Shown here: in pieces, positions 41,385 to 50,429 of the stretch | How the letters are laid out: every line of letters starts with the position of its first letter | How positions within the stretch are numbered: position 1 is the stretch's first letter | Origin: Mnemiopsis leidyi | Lineage: Eukaryota; Ctenophora; Tentaculata; Lobata; Bolinopsidae | Direction: 5' to 3' | Length of the DNA: 64,000 nt | Assembly (NCBI GenBank): GCA_000226015.1 | Contig: JH152975.1 | Coordinates: 162,136-226,135, forward strand | Made by a program: the position numbers and the translations under genes | The notes under the pieces: generated by a model | What the model was told of the DNA's origin: nothing | Seen by the model: the letters and a program-made list of their open reading frames with translations, nothing else | The model's database searches: none

Positions 41385-41620
41385 ATGAGTTGGAAGTGTA
41401 GTGGTTCAGAAAGTGGGGGTTCAGTTCCCATATTGGCCAATCCTTGATGAGTGTGCTTAGGGCATTTGCCTATGCAATCTTCTTTGGTCAACTCAGCTGA
41501 ATGACTGGAACCCCATTATTGAGGGTCAGATGAGGAGGGTATCTGTTATAAGATCTAGAATCTTCCAGGTGCTCCTTCAGTACTTGATGTTTAAGTCTGG
41601 GCACAGGTGTAACAAATACT
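41385..41620 (+). mobile_element. tRNA-derived SINE-like unit, copy 1
   Basis: Has a B-box-like sequence 'ggttcagttcc' (41418-41428) and a weak A-box 15-20 bp upstream. The tail unit 'gggcatttgcctatgcaat' is shared with copies at 44.5 and 44.75 kb. It also shares 'ctcagctgaatgac' and 'gagggtcagatgagga' with the 44.64-44.83 kb copy. Confidence 0.6.
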
Positions 41621-42291
41621 ATAACAATATATACTCATTCACAATATCTGTGTGATTTGATAAAGTCAAATCATGACAAGCTCTGACACTCCATTGAGTG
41701 GTGCCTTGTCCAAGATAGAAGCTAAACAGATATCTGATTGATGTTAGTTTTGGTAGATTCAGATTTCTTTTTTGCCGAGCCAACTTCGCTTAATCAATCT
41801 TTCTTTTCTCGCAATGACGGTATGATGTATACTGGGGATAACCAGCTCCATGAGTAGACTAGCTTGGTGATGGACGGCAGCCACTGCACAACCCAGGCGG
41901 TAAGTAGTGTTTAAGAGTATTAACTACTGATTTTAAACTTCAAATTGTTATCATTACAGCAATCAATGTATTCAGATAAAAACTAACTGGTCAAATGTAG
42001 CTAAAATATGCCTGGACTCTGTGACCGTGATAACAACTTAAGGTCACTAATACACCTATTAAGAACAGATAAACCGTTCAGGCAATTACATTAGGCCCCA
42101 ATTATGCATGAAGCTTCTAAAATGGTATCACGTAAGGTAAAAATGTAAATACCATTGAACCACACATGCCGTAAATCAATCAGGAAGTAATCAAATATTT
42201 ACTGAATTAAGATGAAATATGTGTAAACAGTTAACACTCAAAAGAAAATGTACCGTAAAATTCACTTCTTGCCATGATATTTTGACTAGGT
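41621..42291. other. spacer between SINE-like unit and LINE ORF1-like frame
   Basis: No ORF2 (endonuclease or reverse transcriptase) was found here, although a complete LINE would have one downstream of the minus-strand ORF1. A short + strand frame ending at a GTAAGT donor (41869-41900) is unsupported. Confidence 0.45.
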
Positions 42292-43317
42292 TTAATCTGG
42301 CCTTACACTGTTAATATCAAAACTCACTATTTTATTATTTCTTATTACATGAGTTCTGTTGGGCTCTGATTTGCGTCTTACTCTTAGTTGTTCAATAAGA
42401 GTCTTAAGATGTTTCCTTTCCTGAACATTTCTATCGGGGCATATATACACTGATCTATAACCCTCCTTTGTGTGTAGTTTTTTCGCACTTCTCAGAACTT
42501 GAGCAACGTGATCAGCGTTCCGTAGAGAGAACTTAACGGGACGGGGACGCTTATCCCCGGACTTCTTAATTCCCACTCTGACACAGTCCGTCACCACCGG
42601 TTTCTCCTCTATCTCATGCAATACAGTTTCAACTCTACCCAGCAAATCCTCCCCACATGCAGCTATCTCTTCGATACCATAAACGATAACGTTCTTACTC
42701 CTGTCCTCTTCATCACAAACGCTTTTGACTGCAGCTTTGATCGTTTTATGACATATCGCTGGTTCAGTATTTTTCTTCAATACTGATGAAAAAGATTTCA
42801 TTTCGGTCTGAACTGTTGATTTGATTTCACCGAGTTCATTACTTTTCATCTCCATGATTTCTGCTTGGAGCTGTATAATTTTTTCTTGATCACCGATCTT
42901 TTCATTCTGAAGCTGGTCAATTCGTTTACTACATCGGTCAATTAAACCGACAGCATTTCTGATCAACGGTACACTGTAAGAGTCAAGGATTTGACATACT
43001 GTCTCTAACCACTGAGCAAGCTTCTCTTTAGGAACAGTCCTCTTGATAAAATCGTTTTGTTTGAGTGAAGAGCCGTCATGAACATTAAGTTCTTCATACA
43101 TTTCTTTGAAAATACTGTCCCGTGCTGATAATGTTTGACTGACATAAAGCAGATTAACATCCACAAGTTTGTCAATTTCCACTTCGGAAACATGTTCGTT
43201 GAGAGTAGATCCCACCGTGTATAGGCAATGTATATACACTTGGTATAGCTCAAGTAAAAGGTGCAGGGTGCACCGCTTAACTTTACACGCGATAAACGAG
43301 AGCACTTGAAAACGCAA
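42292..43317 (-). CDS. LINE ORF1-like protein: coiled coil and RRM/L1-ORF1p-like domain
   Basis: A single open frame of 341 residues. The N-terminal third has no recognised domain. Residues about 125-180 are a heptad-like coiled coil ('IDQLQNEKIGDQEKIIQLQAE'). This is followed by an RNA-binding-like core 'NVIVYGIEE', 'DCVRVGIKKSGDKRPRP' and 'KFSLRNADHVAQVL', and a C-terminal block 'YRSVYICPDRNVQERKHLK'. This is the ORF1 layout of several non-LTR retrotransposons in invertebrates. No ORF2 lies within several hundred bases downstream. It could be a 3'-deleted LINE, a non-autonomous copy, or a host gene taken from ORF1. It is unbroken, unlike the other LINE pieces in the window. Confidence 0.7.
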   Translation of the reverse strand: MRFQVLSFIACKVKRCTLHLLLELYQVYIHCLYTVGSTLNEHVSEVEIDKLVDVNLLYVSQTLSARDSIFKEMYEELNVHDGSSLKQNDFIKRTVPKEKLAQWLETVCQILDSYSVPLIRNAVGLIDRCSKRIDQLQNEKIGDQEKIIQLQAEIMEMKSNELGEIKSTVQTEMKSFSSVLKKNTEPAICHKTIKAAVKSVCDEEDRSKNVIVYGIEEIAACGEDLLGRVETVLHEIEEKPVVTDCVRVGIKKSGDKRPRPVKFSLRNADHVAQVLRSAKKLHTKEGYRSVYICPDRNVQERKHLKTLIEQLRVRRKSEPNRTHVIRNNKIVSFDINSVRPD

Positions 43318-44329
43318 CGTAAGCTACACACACTACACTACACTAACTTGGTGTATGTTATTGTAATATACTATTCTAAGTGTACTTGGTCTAGTAGACA
43401 TTTACAATTACAAATGTTCTTTAGGTTGCCTGATCGTGTCCAAAATATTCTAAATTTACCAGATACAGGATGGTGAAAACTCAAATTCACAAAGTTTTAA
43501 AATTCTTCCATTCTGCTTGAGATTGGAAAACTGCATTGCTGGCTCAGCTTGTAAGTGAGTATGATGTATGCAATCTTGAATAAGGCTAATGAGGTCAGTT
43601 TCCAAACTGAACCTCTGCCCAAACCGAACCTCTCAATGCTCAAGCTGTACCACACAGTGCCACAATTGATGAAAGCCTGAAATATGGAATACTTATATTT
43701 TCAAGACTGTGCGATTGAAATCTGCTGATCTATCTTTAACTACCACCAGAATTACTGACTTCTACCACTAAATGTATAACAAAAGGGAGTTTGGACTTAC
43801 TTTTCACCCAATCCATTCCCAAAATATGGTGAAATTTATAGGTTAATGTGATATCTGGTCCAGTGAACCAATAGAAGTCCTGATCTGCTGGTCAGGTCTG
43901 GTTATAAATTCCTGGCCCGGTTGGCTCCTAATCCATAACTAGTCAAGCAAGATTAACTTACCAACATTATGACAAAACTTAATACAGCGACTTTTAAATT
44001 ATCAGTATTAGCAACTCTCTTATTGTAATTCTAATCACAGAGATCTACAGAGATGAACTATGACCACCAGACCTACTACAGTCTGCAATCTCCACACTTA
44101 CTGCCAATCTCGACCTCAGCACCCTTATTCTTACTGCTAGCAATTTGAATAGTTTAAACAATGTCACCACGTTTAACTTAAGATGATAAAAAACAGTGTT
44201 CTTGTTATTGTAAAAGTGATCCACCACTTGATTTCCAATAGAGATTATTGCAGTTGGTGCTAAACACAGTGACGTTACCCTGCTTCAAACATTACCCTCA
44301 TTATATGAAAACCTCTTATTAAAATTGCT
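43318..44329. other. intergenic stretch, no gene recognised
   Basis: No coding exon or clear repeat was recognised. Confidence 0.5.
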
Positions 44330-44645
44330 AAGAGTGATGTAGTGGTACATATTAACAAACCTCTGGTGCAGGGGGTACAGGGTTCAATTCTTAGATCAAA
44401 TTCTAGAAGAGTGGCTCTAATCAGAGCCCTTTTACCCATTGTGTGGGCGACCATGAACAGAGGTAGCAGCCCCCACACACAGCCTAAGCACCTGAATAGA
44501 TTAAATAGAGGAGTGCACTATAAAGGACATTTGCCTACGCAATCATCTCAATTCGACTTTCTCTGAATTTGTCCGACCCTCATTCGACGTGAGTAGAGGA
44601 GAATAAAATGACGGGAGGGTGCGCCCTGCTGTACAAAAGTCGACT
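44330..44645 (+). mobile_element. tRNA-derived SINE-like unit, copy 2, with attached GC-rich module
   Basis: The B-box-like 'ggttcaattct' (44381-44391) is followed by 'ggacatttgcctacgcaat' as in the other copies. It then runs directly into the 75-bp module 'gtccgaccctcattcga...gacgggagggtgcgc...tgtacaa' that recurs at 46.5, 46.9 and 47.5 kb. Boundaries are approximate. Confidence 0.6.
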
Positions 44646-44835
44646 CAGCTGAACGACCCAGAAACCATGATTGATGTTTAAATGAAAAGGGTCTTGATAT
44701 AATATTTACTTCTAGAATCCTCAGTATACGTGTAAAGGAGTGCACTGAGGGACTTTGCCTATGCAATCTTTGATCTCCTCTGCGGAATGACCAGGAAAGG
44801 CCGCGATTGAGGGTTAAATGAGGAGCGTCTACGTT
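44646..44835 (+). mobile_element. SINE-like unit, copy 3 (3' part)
   Basis: Contains 'ctcagctgaacgacc', 'ggactttgcctatgcaat' and 'gagggttaaatgagga', shared with copy 1 in the same order. The promoter-like 5' part is missing or unrecognisable. Confidence 0.5.
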
Positions 44836-45029
44836 CAGATACCCACAGGTGATGCTGTCATAAGCAAACCCTTATCGACGAGGGATCCGGTCACAAATTT
44901 AAACCGTTCGGGATTCAACATTAGAAATAGCCTGGATTAGCTGTGTACAGCTGTTACAAATTCAAATATAAGCAATTTGATGACACTTGACGAACAATGA
45001 TGAATGAATGAAGTAATGACACAAGCTTT

Positions 45030-45960
45030 CAAAATAAAGTATGGATCTAAAATCTTTGGCAGATGATTCTTCTTTTGTTAATGCAGTTGTCGAGTTATAT
45101 AGGAAATGTACTGACAGTGGAGAATTACCTCAAATCTGGAAGTCTGCAAATCTTTCTGCACTTTTCAAGAGTGGTTCTAAAACAGACCCTTTAAATTATA
45201 GACCAGTTTCCTTAACATGTATATTGTGTAAAGTTGATGAAAAAATTTTAAGAAATGAAATCTTAGTCTTTGTAGAGGATAAGATTAGTCCTCATCAACA
45301 TGGTTTTGTTAAAGGGAAATCATGTCTTAGTAATTTATTGGAAACTATGGACTGTGTAATGGAACTGCTGGAAAGGGACATTCCAGTGGATATATTGTAT
45401 TTTGATTTTAAGAAGGCATTCGATCGGGTGCCTCATAATAGATTGCTCTTAAAGCTTCAATGTTTAGGAATTGATGGTAAATTNNNNNNNNNNNCTGAAC
45501 GAGAGATAACTTTGGAGATACCCCTGCAGCTGAAGTCTCATAGAAGAGGACTTCACGAGTCGCCCCAATGGTAAAGGTGCAGATGGGCTGGGATTGGTCT
45601 ATATAGCTTTCATCATCTGCATGCGGGAGCTTCCGTGATTGCCCAGTTAAGATTTCTTCTAGTTTAAACGTTTTTAAATTCAATTTAGAAGTGTTTAAGT
45701 GTAAAACTAAAGATTTGGGAATATGTGGTGTGGGAAATTTTTGGCAAATCTCTGATGAAGTTTTGAATAGAATAGAAGGTGTAAATTATTTGGAGAATAA
45801 GTTAAAGCATAATATTTATCTTAATAATAATCCTATTGTAGCTAAGAAGAGATTTATAAACATTCATTAGATTTTTCATATCTTAAAAGATTTTTAACAA
45901 TTTGTAAATTTATTTAGATATTTTGTGTGATTATGTGTGATGATGCTGGCATCATTATTT
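45030..45960 (+). mobile_element. second LINE family, 5'-truncated copy with RT fragment
   Basis: From 45041 an open frame gives the middle of a reverse transcriptase: 'WKSANLSALFKSGSK', 'NYRPVSLTCILCKV', 'QHGFVKGKSCLSN', 'DILYFDFKKAFDRVPHN'. It is interrupted by an 11-N gap (45484-45494) and about 150 bp that do not read as RT. At about 45655 the C-terminal end of the ORF resumes ('NVFKFNLEVFKCKTK', 'NFWQISDEVLNRIEG') and stops near 45870. The 3' end carries the small palindrome 'atgatgctggcatcat' also present in the 49-kb copy. It differs from the LINE at the left edge of the window. Confidence 0.85.
45484..45494. other. assembly gap (N run)
   Basis: Eleven N bases inside the LINE. The flanking sequence changes character at the gap, so the join may be incorrect or an internal piece may be missing. 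Confidence 0.95.
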
Positions 45961-46319
45961 ATATTTTTTTTATGGAAACAGATTAATAAGATAACAAAAT
46001 ATTTGGCAATAAGCGGTGAAATAACTATCAGCTACATAAACCGATTAACCGACACAGGACCCACAGTATAACTATTTAAAAAATCAAAAAATCAGCCTAA
46101 TATAAAGCATGAGCTTTATGCCATTAAGCCCCTCGGTAGCAAGGCTATGCAACGTTAAGCAATATGGTCTAACTTTTTTGTATTGGGTCATTAATTCTTA
46201 GAACGATGAATTTCAAGACATTTGGATAAATGTTGTAACCTTTGGTCAAACTTTAAGTAATATTTGATGAAATTTGATTTGAACGGAATTTTTAAAAAAT
46301 TAGATATTTTAAAAGATTT

Positions 46320-47060
46320 ATCTCAGTGCAGCCGCGCGTGCAAAGTGTGGAAGCACTTGGTTAGGTGAATCTTCGAAGCTGAAGCTAAATAAATTAAAAA
46401 CGCAACGCGCATCGCCAGTTAACGTTTGCTTTTTACTTTTAACCAGGTGTTTTCATAAATTGCCTGATGCTGCCGCGAAGCGGTTGTCTGACTTTGTCCC
46501 GGAGAATAAAATGTGAAATGACGGGAGGGTGCACGCTGCTGTACAACGAAGCGGCAACCGCAACGCAAGGCAAACCAGGTGCTTACGCACAATACACGCG
46601 CGGCTGTCACGCAGCTTTTTTCACTTATAACCAGGTGACATGCTAAAGCACGCTACGCGCGCGGCTGCTACGCGTACGCACGCAAAAGGGCTCTAGTTTG
46701 TAGTTAAAGCATGAGCAATTCAATCAACGGGCGATGCGCGTCTAGAATTTCTTCAAAATTCATGGCCAGAAATGCGTGACAGCGCGTGATGGCCGCGACA
46801 GTAGGTTATCAACCTACAACAATTTTCAACAGCTTTTCCGATCCAGGCACCTCTGATAGCACGTTGTACAGCACACAGCAGCGAGTATACCCTCCTGTCG
46901 CGTCATTTTATTTCCTCTATTTGCTTCGAATGAGGGTACCGCGACCGGACAAAGTCAAACAATTGTAACCAAATTATCCCCTATGCGCGCTACGCGCACG
47001 CCACTTGTCCTGGCTGGAATTTAGCTGCACGTAGCAGCTGTGCTTACCGGGCGTTGCGCG
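46320..47060. repeat. CpG-rich composite repeat region
   Basis: Unusually rich in 'cgcgcg', 'acgcgcatcgcc' and 'gctacgcgcacgc' words compared with the AT-rich surroundings, with repeated 'aaccaggtg' segments. It includes two copies of the GC-rich module in opposite orientation (46480-46552 forward, 46862-46962 reverse). It is probably one or more decayed transposons whose CpGs are still young; the family was not recognised. Confidence 0.55.
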
Positions 47061-47451
47061 GCACTCTGATCTGTACGTTTCCCTCCGTTCGTTGCAAAGC
47101 AACAATTACCCTGAGGTCCCCAGGCAAGTAAGAGTTCAATTGATTTGAATATTTTATTGAAGAAGTATATAATATATTTGACAAAATATAACAAGAATAA
47201 ATCAAAGGAGCACAAAAATCATAGGGCTGACGATTTTGCCTTTGGGCTGAGGGCCAAACACGAAAGTAGCATATCGAAAGAAATGCAAAAACGATTGGCG
47301 ATACCAGCAACAACTGTGATGAGGCCAGGCACCGGGCCGAGGTGCCTCGGACTTTTACTGTGGACTCCAACTTAACTGACTAGATTAAGCTCCAATAGGA
47401 TTTACAGCCTGATGATATTTATATTTGTTGTGTCAAAACATAGCCCGTAAT

Positions 47452-47540
47452 ATGTTGTCTGACTTCGTCCGACCCTCATTCGAAGCGAATAGAGGGAATG
47501 GGAATAAAATGACAGGAGGGTGCGCGCTGCCGTACAAGTA
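47452..47540 (+). repeat. dispersed module 'cattcgaagcgaat...gggagggtgcgcgctg', best copy
   Basis: The most complete copy of a unit of about 75-85 bp: 'ttgtctgacttcgtccgacc', 'cattcgaagcgaatagaggg', 'aataaaatgac', 'gggtgcgcgctgc', 'gtacaa'. Other copies are at 44566-44640 and 46480-46552 (forward) and 46862-46962 (reverse), with a fragment at 47835-47865. It may be the end of a non-autonomous element. Confidence 0.65.
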
Positions 47541-49011
47541 ATATGAATTATCACTAATACGAATATCCACCTTCCTATGATCACTCAAAATCAATAATCC
47601 CCGGTTCGAGACTTTGTTAACAAATCTTTGATTACGGCCGATACCATTTACGGATTATTGTCAATTTTAACAACAATATGTGTTGCATTAGTAAACCTTT
47701 TTAAAATAATAGAAGATTTGTGCTTTTACGCAAAATTGGTAATCAAATCCTTTGCTTTATAAGAAAATGGCAGATCAATTCTTTAGAACCAATCTTTAGT
47801 GCAACTCTTACATTTTTCATTGAACAGGACTTGGATACTTCGAATGAGGGTCAAACATAGTCAGTCAATCTGTTCAGTACCATTACAGCAAAGCCTTTAT
47901 TTATACCGGACCTTACCTCTTCCTCCATCATCCATGGTCATGCACTTAATCTGCCGATGCCCTTATGCTGGCTTGTGGCAGCAGTGTATATTTTCCGGGT
48001 CCATTTGTCAAGGTGTTACCCGACTCACGTGCGGCTTGCAGCTTTGTTGCTCTCTCTGCTCTCGTTTTGTCAGAACGGTTGACGGATTTTCATCTCGTCA
48101 AGGGTCCATATGCTTCTCTTCCACTTGTCCCCAACTCAGGAGGCTGCTTGTGAAGGAGTTAATTGTCACGGGATGGGTTTCCACTCAGTAACATTTGCAA
48201 CACTGAATAATGTTGGGTTGATAGTAATAACCAAACGAAATGCCAGTAAAAATTAGGGTTATGTGACTCACTCGTTTACTAAACAGAATCTAATGTAATC
48301 ACAATCCACCCTTTAACTGGTATTTCGTGATAGCCATAAGTGTAACCAGTTACTAGTGTATCAATATTAAATTTTCATCAATGTTACACTCACTCAATAA
48401 ATTGCCTAATTTATGGCCATACTTTTTCACAATTCTTCCCTGTTGGGACTATTTCTAACATTGAGGATTGTCGCTGTTCGCTGTGGTATCTACCACGACC
48501 TCTGATGTAGGTGGTCGAGGGTTTGATTGTGGGATCCATCAATGCTAGAGGATGGTGCTAAGGGCAGATCTCCATATTAGATAAAGAGGGCTGCATGTTC
48601 AGTTGTGGGGAATTAGGAGCCCCAATTGATAAACATTATAAATATTGTAAACCTTCTCCTTCATGCTTTTATGTATTCAAGTAAAACAAGTTTTTAAGTT
48701 GAACAAGTTTTATTTTCTCGTCTGCAATATTAATATCACTATAGTTATAGAAATATATCCTTACGCGTTTTACGAAAATACTATTGAATTTATATAAAAT
48801 ACTTTTCATGGTCTAATACTTCCATAAATAATGTCTATATATCTATAAGTGTCGATCCCGAAAAATTCATTTGAAAAAACACGATAATGTCAAAGAAATA
48901 TCAATAAAACTCAATTTTATACTTGCACTGCTCACTGAATTTGGTTAGCTGTCCTTTATTTTTGATAGTTGGCTACGCATTTCACCATTAAGTTTACCTG
49001 AACAGATAAAA
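47541..49011. other. intergenic stretch
   Basis: A B-box-like 'gggtttgattgtgggatcc' at 48509-48535 suggests another decayed SINE. A + strand frame at 47965-48150 looks weakly like mobile-element coding DNA but no family can be supported. Nothing else was recognised. Confidence 0.4.
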
Positions 49012-49510
49012 TAAATAATAAATAATGATGCCAGCATCATCACACATAATCACTCAAAATATCTAGATAAATTTAAAATTGTTAAAATCTAAAAGGTATG
49101 AAAAATCTAATGAATGTTTATAAATCTCTTCTGAGCTACAATAGGATTATCCTTAAGATGCTATTATGCTTTAACTTATTCTCCAAATAATTTACACCTT
49201 CAATTCTATTTAAAACTTCATCAGAGATTTCCCAAAAATTTCCCACACAACATATTCCTGAAGCTTTAGTTTTACACTTAAACACTTCTAAATTGGATTT
49301 AAAAACGTTTAAACTAGATGAAATCTTTACCTCAATAGGTAACTTATTCCATATTAACATAACCCTATCCTTAAGAAAATTTCTCCTGATTCGATTGATC
49401 TTTGAATCTTTACTCTTTCCCGGTTTACAAAGTACATTCAATCCAGATCTACTAAAATTTAAAACACCACTTAACTGGATTGAAGCATCTGTTAACTTAG
49501 GTTTTAGCTA
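49012..49510 (-). mobile_element. second LINE family, 3' terminal copy
   Basis: The minus-strand frame ends 'NVFKSNLEVFKCKTK', 'NFWEISDEVLNRIEGVNYLEN'. It is the same C-terminal end as the copy at 45.7-45.9 kb and is followed by the same palindromic 3' tail 'atgatgctggcatcat' and an A/T-rich end. The copy is strongly 5' truncated, as usual for LINE insertions. Confidence 0.85.
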
Positions 49511-49913
49511 CAGTGAATTTTCTGTTGACTTTAAAAATAATCCCCCCCCCCCCTCAGAACAACTGTAAAACATGGGTTCAGGTGTGACCAATTTAAAAAC
49601 AAAAATACATGTACAAAAAAGGTTATGAAAGCTATTAAAATTTGATAATACTACTAATTTCACCGGCTCATCACTCATGGCTAACTCAGTGCTGTTCTGC
49701 AGGGTCGGCAGGAACTTACATTGCATATGAATAATGCATAATGGATATTTACCACACTCTACTCAGAAGGCAGAGCCAAAGGTCATATGCCTGGCATGGG
49801 TTTTAATTCATATGCATAGATGGGAAATTGCTGTTACACATCATACATACTGCTCTTTTACAATATGTTTTCATAACTGAGTGATAATTTTACCTAGAGA
49901 GCGCTATGCTATT

Positions 49914-50429
49914 ATGTCAAAAGACCGACAATATGAAGGTGTTAAGACTCTAAAGTGCATTGGTCGTTATGCTTTGTGCAGCAAGACCCTGGGCAAGGGG
50001 AACTTTGCCAGAGTTGAGCTGGCAGCCCATACCCTCATCAACAACAAGGTAAACTTAACATCTGATGATGTATTATATTTATTCAGTTCTGCTTATGATA
50101 ATTTACTAATGAGAATTTGATTATCCAATGAAAACAAATTTTTATTTAAATCTATGTTAGATATGACTTTTCCTCACTTCTCAGCTTTTGTAGACTGGTT
50201 ACTCACATTTACATACCTAGCAATCATGATTAATTATAGTCAAGCTGATGCCTTTACTTTCTGTTGGCAGTTGGTAGAGATTTGAAGTACATTCTCACAG
50301 GTGGCAGTAAAGATAATTGACATGAACAACATCAAAGATGACTATGTGCGGCGTAACCTATTTCGCGAAGCGCGTCTTCTGCGTAGGCTCTCTCACCCAA
50401 ACATTATAAAACTATTTGAAACCATCAAG
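49914..50429 (+). CDS. CAMK/AMPK-family Ser/Thr kinase (HUNK-like), first two catalytic exons
   Basis: Exon 49914-50048 (45 codons) and exon 50301-50429 (43 codons) join in phase 0. They encode the start of a kinase N-lobe: 'IGRYALCSKTLGKGNFARV' (Gly loop), 'VAVKIID' (ATP lysine), 'NLFREARLLRRLSHPNIIKLF' (helix C Glu and strand 4). The 'DDYVRRNLFRE' segment recalls HUNK ('TYVTKNLRRE') more than SIK, SNRK or MARK, but this is from memory. The ATG at 49914 sits shortly upstream of the domain; a 5' exon spliced at 'tttacctag' (49899) is an alternative. The donor at 50430 is good, yet no exon carrying HRDLK, DFG or APE motifs was recognised before 64000, so the next intron may exceed 13 kb. Confidence 0.8.

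Noticed and set aside
47799-48191. Frames that weakly recall a mobile-element recombinase
   Set aside because: No catalytic residues could be placed, and the resemblance depends on more than one frame.
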